Notes under the pieces: generated by a model | Told to the model about the DNA's origin: nothing | The model's database searches: none | The model's input: the letters and a program-made list of their open reading frames with translations, nothing else | Assembly (NCBI GenBank): GCA_016715625.1 | Contig: JADJZU010000028.1 | Location: 1-44,418 of the forward strand | Origin: Bacteroidota bacterium | Lineage (GTDB): Bacteria; Bacteroidota; Bacteroidia; Chitinophagales; LD1 | DNA length: 44,418 nucleotides | Direction of reading: 5' to 3' | Position numbers and translations under genes: made by a program | In this document: positions 8,254 to 15,634 of the stretch, piece by piece | Layout of the letters: each line of letters starts with the position of its first letter | Position numbering within the stretch: position 1 is the first letter of the stretch

Positions 8254-9705
8254 TTAAGCTTCCAGCTTTTCCATCATTAGTTTATTGGTCAATTTAGGAT
8301 CCGCTTTTCCTTTGCTGGCTTTCATCACCTCGCCTACAAACAAACCTAGCAATCCTTTTTTACCCGCCTTGTATTCCGCTACTTTTTCGGGATATTTTGC
8401 AATAACGTCAGCAATCAACTGCTGAATAAGTCCCTCATCGCTGCTTTGTAACAGATTCATCTCTTCGGCCACGGTCATCGGCATTTTACCCGAGGCAGCT
8501 ACTTCCGGAAATATTTTGGTAGAGGCCACTGAGAAATTGGTTTTGCCTTCATCAATCATCTTGATGAGTTCAGCAATTTTATCGGGGGTGAGCGGAAAAT
8601 GTTGAATCTCCAGACCCTGTTCGTTGAGATAATTTTTTACGGGACCCAGCATCCAGTTCGCTGCGGCTTTGGCATTGCCGGTAGCAGCCAGCAAGCTATT
8701 ATAGTAGCTGGAGGTAAACTTATCGTCACTCAGCAAGCGGGCATCATACTCGGGCAAGCCATACCGGTTCATGTATTCCTCTTTCAATTCGGCCGAGAGC
8801 TTCGGCATAGCCGCCTTAACCTGCGCCACATATTCATCGGTTACATAGACAGGAGGTAAATCGGGTTCCGGAAAATAACGATAGTCATGCGCATGTTCTT
8901 TGCTCCGTTGCGAAAGCGTAATTCCTTTGATGGCATCAAATCCGCGGGTTTCCTGCACCAGTTTCTCTCCGGCCTCCAACGCATCTACCTGACGGATAAA
9001 CTCAAACTCAATGGCGCGCTTTACGTTGCGCATACTGTTCATGTTTTTCACCTCGCTGCGCGGGTTGTAAGCCGTAGTTCCTTTTAAGCGCACCGAAATA
9101 TTGGCATCGCAGCGCATACTGCCTTCTTCCATGTTGCCATCGCAGATGTCTAAATAACGCACGAGTTTGCGCACCTCGTGCAAATAAGCCATCGCCTCAT
9201 CGCCACTGCGAATGTCCGGCTCGCTCACAATCTCAATAAGTGGTGTGCCAGCACGATTCAAATCCACAAGCGTGAAATACGGGTCAATATCGTGAATGGA
9301 TTTGCCGGCATCTTCCTCCAGGTGAATGCGAGTCAACTGCACTTTTTTCTTCTCTCCATTCACCTCAAAGGCAATGTACCCATGGGTGCAGATAGGCGTT
9401 TTGTCCTGTGTAATCTGATAGCCTTTCGGCAAATCGGCATAGAAATAGTTCTTGCGCGCAAATTGATTTTCGTAGCGGATTTGTGAGTGCGTAGCCAGGC
9501 CTATTCGCACGGCATATTCAATAGCCGACTCATTCACCACCGGCAAGGTGCCGGGGTGCCCCAGCGACAAAGGACTTACCTGTGTATTGGGCGAAGCACC
9601 AAAGGCTGCCGAGTCGCCACAATACATTTTGCTCTGCGTAGAAAGCTGCGCGTGCACTTCAAGCCCTACTATTACCTCGTATTTATCGTATTTAGTGTCG
9701 CTCAT
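8254..9705 (-). CDS. gatB: Aspartyl/glutamyl-tRNA amidotransferase subunit B
   Basis: The B subunit of the GatCAB amidotransferase, which converts Glu-tRNA-Gln (and Asp-tRNA-Asn) to the amidated form. At 483 residues it is full length. The start MSDTKYDKYEVIVGLEVHAQLSTQSKMYC has the GatB signature. Metal- and tRNA-binding core segments follow (GHPGTLPVVNESAIEYA, LEEDAGKSIHD, DLNRAGTPLIEIVSEPD, YRYFPEPDLPP). The C-terminal GatB/YqeY helical tail spans about 335-480. The ATG is 1 bp after the alaS stop, so the two are probably co-transcribed. gatA and gatC are not in the window. Confidence 0.96.
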   Translation of the reverse strand: MSDTKYDKYEVIVGLEVHAQLSTQSKMYCGDSAAFGASPNTQVSPLSLGHPGTLPVVNESAIEYAVRIGLATHSQIRYENQFARKNYFYADLPKGYQITQDKTPICTHGYIAFEVNGEKKKVQLTRIHLEEDAGKSIHDIDPYFTLVDLNRAGTPLIEIVSEPDIRSGDEAMAYLHEVRKLVRYLDICDGNMEEGSMRCDANISVRLKGTTAYNPRSEVKNMNSMRNVKRAIEFEFIRQVDALEAGEKLVQETRGFDAIKGITLSQRSKEHAHDYRYFPEPDLPPVYVTDEYVAQVKAAMPKLSAELKEEYMNRYGLPEYDARLLSDDKFTSSYYNSLLAATGNAKAAANWMLGPVKNYLNEQGLEIQHFPLTPDKIAELIKMIDEGKTNFSVASTKIFPEVAASGKMPMTVAEEMNLLQSSDEGLIQQLIADVIAKYPEKVAEYKAGKKGLLGLFVGEVMKASKGKADPKLTNKLMMEKLEA

Positions 9706-9706
9706 G

Positions 9707-12343
9707 TTATGCAGTAAACTTAGTCCGTAATTTTTGAATCAATTCTTCCACCTCGGTTATGCTACCTGCACTGGCCTGCACAAAATCGGCAGGACCTCCG
9801 CCTTTTATTGCCGGGGCCAATTCTTTCAACAACTGATTGCCATTTATGCCTGAGGAAGGTGACAAGCGCAAATGCACCGGACGTTTGCCATTGATTTCGG
9901 CTGAAAGTAACAGCACGAAGTTCTCCTTTAGTTCATTGGCCAATTGAATTCCAACCTTGCGTAGTGCCTCCACCGAATTAAGCTCCACAGTTGTTGATGC
10001 AAAAAACTTAACCGACCCCACCTGTTCTATGGAAGCTAATATTCTGTTCTTCAATTCCGATACGGCTTTATCTTCAAACTGCTGCAGTTGTTTTTTTAAT
10101 TCTTCATTCTCTGATCGCAAATTCTCAATGCTTTTCAGCACATCTTTGCTGTTATTCAACGCAGCTGTTACATCGGCTAATTTGCTAATAGCTTCATTGG
10201 CTAACTGAATTGCTTTCTTTCCTGTTACTGCTTCAATTCGTCTTACACCGCTTGCAACAGAGCCTTCAGAAGTAATTTTAAACAAACCGATTTCGCCCGT
10301 GCTCTTTACGTGGGTGCCTCCGCATAACTCGCGGCTAAACTTTTCATCGAAAGTAATTACACGAACAAACTCCCCGTATTTCTCACCGAAAAGTGCCGTA
10401 GCGCCCATTCCTTTAGCTTCCTCAATCGGCACATTTCTTCTTTCATCTAACGAAACGTTCTCCATAATCTTCTCATTCACTATCTGCTCAACTTTGGCTA
10501 TTTCCTCATCGGTCATTTTGCTGAAATGAGCAAAGTCGAAGCGAAGTGCATCTGCATTTACCAAAGAGCCTTTTTGCTGCACATGCGAACCCAGCACCTG
10601 ACGAAGTGCTGCCTGCAGCAAGTGAGTAGCCGAGTGATTCTTGATGGTATCGCTACGCTTGGTGTTATTTATTTTGGCATGAGCAGCTACTTCTACCTTA
10701 GCCGGAAGTTTCTTCACGAAGTGAACAATCAAATCGTTTTCCTTCTTTGTATCCAGCACCTCTATTTTTTCACCGGCAAAATCTATGTAACCCGTATCGC
10801 CAACCTGTCCTCCGCTCTCGGCATAGAAAGGTGTTTTATCCAATACGAGCTGAAACAGTTCCTTATCTTTTTGTTTGATACTGCGATACTTCACCACCTG
10901 CGCATCGGCCTCGGTAAAATCGTAACCGATAAAATCGGTCTTTACATCTTCACCCACATTCACCCAATCGCTTTGTTCTTTGGTAGCATCCGCTTTGCCT
11001 CTTTGTTTTTGAGCGGCCATTTCTTTGTTGAAGCCGTCTTCGTCAACGGTCCAGCCTTTTTCAGCAGCAATTAGTTTGGTCAAATCCAAAGGGAATCCAT
11101 AGGTGTCGAATAATTCAAAAGCAGTTTTGCCATCAATGCCGGTGAGTGAGTCAATGCGTTTGATTCCGTTGGCAAGAGTGCGAAGGAATGAGGTTTCCTC
11201 TTCTTTAATCACATTCGTCACAAAACCTTCCTGTGCTTTTAGCTCCGGGAAAATGTCCGCAAACTGATTGGCTATCATAGGGACTAACTCACACAAAAAC
11301 GGTTGCTCAAAATTCAGGTAAGAATAGCCATAACGAACTGCTCTGCGCAGAATCCTTCTTATCACATAACCTGCACCATTATTGCCGGGCAATTGTCCAT
11401 CGGCAATCGTGAAGGCAATGGTGCGAATATGGTCAGCCACTACACGCAGTGCGATGTCTTTCTTTTCATCTTCGCTCAACGTGCCAACCACTTTACCATC
11501 TACCAAGGCTGGTGCCGTAAACCTGTATGAGTGTCCGCTTTTTTCGGAGAGGAATTTGATAGTAGGCTGAAAAATATCGGTGTCGTAATTGCTGGTCTTT
11601 TTTTGAATGGCTACACACAAACGTTCAAAGCCCATTCCGGTATCCACGTGTTGTGCGGCTAGTTTTACTAAACTACCATCCGCTTTGCGCTCAAACTCCA
11701 TGAACACATTGTTCCAGATTTCAATCACCTGCGGATGCGATGCGTTGACTAAACTTTTTCCATCCACTGCTTTTCGCTCCTCGTCACTTCTTAAATCAAT
11801 GTGAATCTCAGAGCAGGGGCCACAAGGACCGGTATCGCCCATTTCCCAAAAGTTATCTTTCTTATTTCCTTTCAGGATACGGTCTTCGGCAATCCATTTC
11901 TTCCATTCATTATAGGCATCCTGGTCAAAGGCAAGGTTTTCTTTTTTGTCGCCCTCAAACACCGTTACATACAATCTGTCCTTTTCTAAACCATACACCT
12001 TGGTCAGCAACTCCCAACTCCATTCAATCGCCTCCTTTTTAAAGTAATCGCCAAAGCTCCAGTTACCGAGCATTTCAAACATGGTGTGGTGATAGGTATC
12101 TACTCCCACTTCTTCCAAATCGTTGTGCTTACCGCTTACGCGCAAACATTTTTGCGTGTCGGCTACGCGCTTGTATTTAATGGGTTCATTCCCCAGAAAA
12201 ATATTCTTGAACGGAGCCATGCCACTATTGATGAACATGAGGGTAGGGTCATTCTTCACCACAATCGGTGCGCTGGGAACAATCTTATGTCCTTTGCTTT
12301 CAAAAAAATCTAAAAAAGCCTTACGGATGGCGCTACTTGTCAT
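9707..12343 (-). CDS. alaS: Alanine--tRNA ligase
   Basis: Charges tRNA-Ala and edits mischarged Ser and Gly. At 878 residues it has the full bacterial length. In order: the class II catalytic domain (residues 1-240, HTMFEMLGNWSFGDYF and GMGFERL), the tRNA-recognition region, and the editing domain with zinc ligands HSATH (about residue 570) and CGGTH (about 675). A coiled linker and the C-Ala domain (GGGPADFVQASAG) follow. The start MTSSAIRKAFLDFFESKGHKIV is the canonical AlaS N-terminus. It is divergent from the M23 gene and upstream of gatB. A possible -7 element lies 44-51 bp upstream. Confidence 0.97.
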   Translation of the reverse strand: MTSSAIRKAFLDFFESKGHKIVPSAPIVVKNDPTLMFINSGMAPFKNIFLGNEPIKYKRVADTQKCLRVSGKHNDLEEVGVDTYHHTMFEMLGNWSFGDYFKKEAIEWSWELLTKVYGLEKDRLYVTVFEGDKKENLAFDQDAYNEWKKWIAEDRILKGNKKDNFWEMGDTGPCGPCSEIHIDLRSDEERKAVDGKSLVNASHPQVIEIWNNVFMEFERKADGSLVKLAAQHVDTGMGFERLCVAIQKKTSNYDTDIFQPTIKFLSEKSGHSYRFTAPALVDGKVVGTLSEDEKKDIALRVVADHIRTIAFTIADGQLPGNNGAGYVIRRILRRAVRYGYSYLNFEQPFLCELVPMIANQFADIFPELKAQEGFVTNVIKEEETSFLRTLANGIKRIDSLTGIDGKTAFELFDTYGFPLDLTKLIAAEKGWTVDEDGFNKEMAAQKQRGKADATKEQSDWVNVGEDVKTDFIGYDFTEADAQVVKYRSIKQKDKELFQLVLDKTPFYAESGGQVGDTGYIDFAGEKIEVLDTKKENDLIVHFVKKLPAKVEVAAHAKINNTKRSDTIKNHSATHLLQAALRQVLGSHVQQKGSLVNADALRFDFAHFSKMTDEEIAKVEQIVNEKIMENVSLDERRNVPIEEAKGMGATALFGEKYGEFVRVITFDEKFSRELCGGTHVKSTGEIGLFKITSEGSVASGVRRIEAVTGKKAIQLANEAISKLADVTAALNNSKDVLKSIENLRSENEELKKQLQQFEDKAVSELKNRILASIEQVGSVKFFASTTVELNSVEALRKVGIQLANELKENFVLLLSAEINGKRPVHLRLSPSSGINGNQLLKELAPAIKGGGPADFVQASAGSITEVEELIQKLRTKFTA

Positions 12344-12372
12344 ACCTCAATTCTATAAATGAAAAATGCTTC

Positions 12373-12394
12373 TATTTTCGAGCGGACGAAAATA
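12373..12394. promoter_or_regulatory. Divergent promoter candidate, inverted TATTTTCG boxes
   Basis: TATTTTCG (12373-12380, plus) and its exact reverse complement CGAAAATA (12387-12394) are separated by 6 bp between the divergent alaS and M23 genes. Each resembles the Bacteroidota -7 element TAnnTTTG, with C for T at one position. The plus copy is about 57 bp before the M23 start and the minus copy about 44 bp before alaS. The symmetry could equally be an operator or a hairpin. No clear -33 box accompanies either. Confidence 0.35.
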
Positions 12395-12410
12395 AAAAAA
12401 CCGAGCACTC

Positions 12411-12429
12411 AGCAGGCTTCTTGCCTGCT
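12411..12429 (+). promoter_or_regulatory. Hairpin just upstream of the M23 peptidase start
   Basis: AGCAGGC-TTCTT-GCCTGCT forms a perfect 7-bp stem ending 7 bp before the ATG at 12437. It would sit over the ribosome-binding region of the M23 mRNA and could affect initiation. Sequence alone does not show regulation. Confidence 0.35.
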
Positions 12430-12436
12430 TACGCCT

Positions 12437-13420
12437 ATGGCTATTTTTAAAAAGAAGGAAAAATACGTTTTTAACACACAGACACTCAGTTTTGAAAAAG
12501 CGGTGGTGAGCTGGGGTACGCGTATTATCCGGGCGGTGGGCTTTTTGATTGCCGCCTTGGTTTTTTCGCTCTTTATTTCTACCATATACTATCGCTTTTT
12601 CGACTCACCGAAAGAGAAGGTTTTGAAGGCGGAACTCAATGAGATGAAAGACCAATATGCCATCCTGAGCCGTGAAGTGGACCGGCTTAATTCCGTGATG
12701 GGTGATTTGCATTACCGCGATGGGAATATTTATCGGGTGTTGTTTGAAGCAGAACCTATCAGCGATGATATATGGCAAGTGGGCTCAGGCGGCATCAACA
12801 AATACAGATTTCTGGATAAATACGACAACGGTGAACTGATGAAAGACCTGGCCATTAAAACGGATAAACTTCGCAAACAAATGGCCCTGCAAAGCAAGAG
12901 TTACGATGTGATTGCCGACCTGATAAAAAACCAACAAAACATGTTGGCATCCATCCCCTCTACCCAGCCTATTTTGAACAAAAAACTAAACCGCATGGCA
13001 TCCGGTTTTGGTTGGCGGATTGACCCGGTGTATAAGATAACGAAGTTTCATGCCGGTATGGATTTTACCTGCAGCGTGGGAACCGAAGTATATGTAACGG
13101 GCGATGGTGTGGTGGAAACAGTGAACTATAGTTATGGCGGATACGGCAACGAAATAGTGGTAAACCATAACTATGGTTACAAGACGCGGTATGCACACTT
13201 ATCGCGTTTTAAGGTAAGGGTAGGGCAAAAGGTAAAACGCGGTGATGTCATCGGCAATACCGGTAACACGGGTAAATCTACCGGCCCGCACTTGCACTAC
13301 GAAGTTTTGAAAAACAACAACGCGGTGAACCCGGCTTATTACTACTACAACGACTTAAAGGATGCTGATTACGCCAAGATGATAGAGATGAGTAACTCAC
13401 CGGGACAAACGCTTGACTAA
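12437..13420 (+). CDS. M23 (LytM-type) metallopeptidase, membrane-anchored
   Basis: A peptidoglycan endopeptidase-type protein of 327 residues. I choose ATG 12437 (MAIFKKKEKYVFNTQTLSFEK) because related proteins begin with this lysine-rich Y/F-N-T-x-T-L segment. The in-frame ATG at 12359 adds 26 residues of unlikely composition. One transmembrane helix lies at about 32-53 (AVGFLIAALVFSLFISTIYY), followed by a coiled coil (about 60-90) and a C-terminal M23 domain with zinc ligands HAGMD (near 206) and HLHYE (near 285). It probably faces the periplasm and trims peptidoglycan cross-links or activates other hydrolases. The stop overlaps the MerR start (TAATG). Confidence 0.92.
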   Translation: MAIFKKKEKYVFNTQTLSFEKAVVSWGTRIIRAVGFLIAALVFSLFISTIYYRFFDSPKEKVLKAELNEMKDQYAILSREVDRLNSVMGDLHYRDGNIYRVLFEAEPISDDIWQVGSGGINKYRFLDKYDNGELMKDLAIKTDKLRKQMALQSKSYDVIADLIKNQQNMLASIPSTQPILNKKLNRMASGFGWRIDPVYKITKFHAGMDFTCSVGTEVYVTGDGVVETVNYSYGGYGNEIVVNHNYGYKTRYAHLSRFKVRVGQKVKRGDVIGNTGNTGKSTGPHLHYEVLKNNNAVNPAYYYYNDLKDADYAKMIEMSNSPGQTLD

Positions 13421-13746
13421 TGGAAGAAGCGTATCAAAAACACTATTACTCCATTGGCGAAGTAGCGGAAATGCTGCACGTTCCTCCTTCTACTTTACGC
13501 TATTGGGAAAAAGAGTTCGACATACTGAAACCAAAGAAAAACGCCAAAGGTGACCGGCTGTTTACCCGCACAGACCTGCAAAACATTAAACTGATTTATC
13601 TGTTGGTGAAGGAAAAGGGATACACCATTGATGGTGCCAAAGCACAACTTAAAAGCAAGCTAAGTACCGAGCAGAAGAAATTGCAAATCATTGAGCGTTT
13701 AAAAAAAATTCGTGCATTTTTATTAGATATCAAAGAAGCGCTCTAG
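13420..13746 (+). CDS. MerR-family transcriptional regulator
   Basis: A 108-residue protein with an N-terminal MerR winged helix-turn-helix (YSIGEVAEMLHVPPSTLRYWEKEF, then the wing R-L-F-T-R-T-D-L) and a short C-terminal helix. It lacks any ligand or metal-binding domain such as Cys-rich loops, so it belongs to the minimal MerR type. The ATG shares its A with the preceding TAA, which indicates translational coupling with the M23 gene. An M23-MerR pair next to alaS is a familiar Bacteroidota arrangement. The target is unknown. Confidence 0.92.
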   Translation: MEEAYQKHYYSIGEVAEMLHVPPSTLRYWEKEFDILKPKKNAKGDRLFTRTDLQNIKLIYLLVKEKGYTIDGAKAQLKSKLSTEQKKLQIIERLKKIRAFLLDIKEAL

Positions 13747-13821
13747 TGTCATTTCCGAAAATTGACAAGTCGTTCACATTCAACTTAGCGCTTTACTCAA
13801 CAAGAATTTTAGATACAAAAA

Positions 13822-14985
13822 ATGAAATCCGGGAAATTATTGATGCTGTTTTTTGTATTGGCAAACCTGCTCTCGCAAGCCATTACACTTTCTGATTCTG
13901 CGCGCATCTCCTTACTCACCTGTGGCCCGGGTATGGAGCTTTACTCTGCCTTCGGGCACACCGGAATACGGGTAACGGATTACAAGCAGGACTTTGATGT
14001 GGTGTTTAACTACGGCACTTTTGACTTTGAGCAGCCGGGGTTCTACACCAATTTTGTGAAGGGTAAAATGCGATACATGCTGGCCGTGGAAAGTTACCGT
14101 GGATTTTTGCAGCAATACATGTATGAAGAGCGCAGTGTATCGGAACAGGAAATTTTGATTACTCCGGAACAAAAACAAATCGTATTTGAGTTGCTGGAAG
14201 TTAACTCGCGGCCCGAAAACCGCGAATACTACTACGATTTTTTCTGGGATAATTGTGCTACACGACCCAGAGATATTTTTGAAAAAGCATTGGGCAGTGC
14301 CTTACGCTACGATACAGCAGCAGGAAACTTTGAACACAACAAAACGATGCACGATATGCTGCGCATTTTCGTGCAGGATCGCCCTTGGGTAGACTACGGT
14401 TTTGATTTAATCCTCGGACTCAATTGCGAAATAGAAGCTACGCCCCGTCATCAAACTTTTCTTCCGCTTTACCTGGCTCGCTATCTCGATTGTGCGCAGT
14501 TAAACGGAAAGCCATTTACCGGTAGACCAAAATTAATTTTGGACGCTCCGTTTTACTACAAAAGCATCCACCTTTTTACTCCATGGTTATTGAATACAGT
14601 CTTACTTCTTTTCGCGCTGGCATTGACGTATTTCGAGATAAAGCATAACAAACACCACGTATGGTTTGATGTTGGATTCTTCTTTATACTCGGCATTATA
14701 GGTTCTTTATTCTTGGCCTTATGGATTTTCAGCTCGCATTTTTCGGTACCTAGAAATCTGAATTTACTCTGGTTGCTTCCCCCCCATTTGCTGGTTGCGT
14801 TCTTTTTGCCGCGAGCAAAAAAAACAGGTTGGATGAGAATCTACTTCTTGCTTACAATCTGTTTGTCATTTATGATTCTTGCGGGGTGGTGGATAAGTCC
14901 ACAACCGTTTAACACCGCTATAATCCCTCTACTATTAATCATTATTCTACGCTCTGCCATCATTCGAAAATTTTCCCGCTCATGA
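13822..14985 (+). CDS. DUF4105 / Lnb-like membrane protein
   Basis: A 387-residue protein. A signal or anchor helix lies at about 5-20, followed by a periplasmic DUF4105 domain (about 25-250) with the conserved features FGHTGIRV (His46), FNYGTFDF and FWDNCATRPRDIF (Cys145). Four or so transmembrane helices lie at about 255-385. DUF4105 corresponds to the periplasmic part of Lnb, reported as a lipoprotein N-acyltransferase of Bacteroides that uses Cys and His residues. The Cys and His here are consistent with such an acyl-transfer site, but the assignment to lipoprotein N-acylation is inference. The last 4 bp overlap the alpha/beta hydrolase start (ATGA), indicating coupling. Confidence 0.82.
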   Translation: MKSGKLLMLFFVLANLLSQAITLSDSARISLLTCGPGMELYSAFGHTGIRVTDYKQDFDVVFNYGTFDFEQPGFYTNFVKGKMRYMLAVESYRGFLQQYMYEERSVSEQEILITPEQKQIVFELLEVNSRPENREYYYDFFWDNCATRPRDIFEKALGSALRYDTAAGNFEHNKTMHDMLRIFVQDRPWVDYGFDLILGLNCEIEATPRHQTFLPLYLARYLDCAQLNGKPFTGRPKLILDAPFYYKSIHLFTPWLLNTVLLLFALALTYFEIKHNKHHVWFDVGFFFILGIIGSLFLALWIFSSHFSVPRNLNLLWLLPPHLLVAFFLPRAKKTGWMRIYFLLTICLSFMILAGWWISPQPFNTAIIPLLLIIILRSAIIRKFSRS

Positions 14986-15623
14986 ACAAACCCGAAACAC
15001 ATCACCTGGAAGTAAAGCGAACTGCACGCTACTTTACGCTTGGTACTTTAAGCCCTGCTACCAAAAGAGTGTGGATTGTGTTACATGGATTTGGGCAAAT
15101 GGGCGAAAGCTTTATTCAGCAATTCAGCACGTTGGCGGACGATGAAAATTACATAGTGGCACCGGAGGCATTGAACAAATATTATTTGAAATCTTCAATC
15201 GGAACGGTAGGGGCTACCTGGATGACGAAAGAAGATAGACTAAATGAGATTAATGATTATTGTGCTTACCTGGACCAACTGTATGCAGCCTTGAACTTGC
15301 AGCAATTTAATGGCGAAATAATTGCGCTTGGCTTTTCGCAGGGCGCATCCACTGTTACGCGATGGGTTCATCAATCTTCATACCGGTTTAGTAAGCTGGT
15401 AGTGTATGCCGGTGAGGTGGGAGCAGAAGTATTTCCGCTATCGGAAAATTCCGGCTTAAGGAAAACTAAAAACTACTTCGTTTATGGCACGCGAGACGAA
15501 TTCTTCTCTCCGGAGACCTTTAATCTAATGATTGAAAAATACACCTCCCTCGAAGCTGAAATTGTAAGCTTTGAAGGCACTCATGTGATAAATCCTCAGC
15601 TACTGGCGCAGCTTTTTAAATAA
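14982..15623 (+). CDS. Alpha/beta hydrolase, phospholipase/carboxylesterase type
   Basis: A 213-residue cytoplasmic alpha/beta hydrolase. It shows the oxyanion strand LHGFGQ (residues 34-39), the nucleophile elbow GFSQG (Ser119), a likely Asp172 (YGTRDEF) and His201 (FEGTHV), completing a catalytic triad of the phospholipase/carboxylesterase family. No signal peptide is present. It may deacylate esters or lysophospholipids. The start overlaps the stop of the Lnb-like gene by 4 bp, so both are probably made from one message. It ends 11 bp before the convergent AddB-like gene, with no obvious terminator between. Confidence 0.88.
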   Translation: MNKPETHHLEVKRTARYFTLGTLSPATKRVWIVLHGFGQMGESFIQQFSTLADDENYIVAPEALNKYYLKSSIGTVGATWMTKEDRLNEINDYCAYLDQLYAALNLQQFNGEIIALGFSQGASTVTRWVHQSSYRFSKLVVYAGEVGAEVFPLSENSGLRKTKNYFVYGTRDEFFSPETFNLMIEKYTSLEAEIVSFEGTHVINPQLLAQLFK

Positions 15624-15634
15624 GAACAGGAACC

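Noticed and set aside
11641..11660. parS-like site (CCACGTG core) within alaS
   Set aside because: Only the six central bases match; the flanks are not palindromic.
12359..12436. Extended N-terminus for the M23 peptidase from ATG 12359
   Set aside because: The 26 extra residues are polar, cover the candidate promoter box and hairpin, and do not look like the family's N-terminus.
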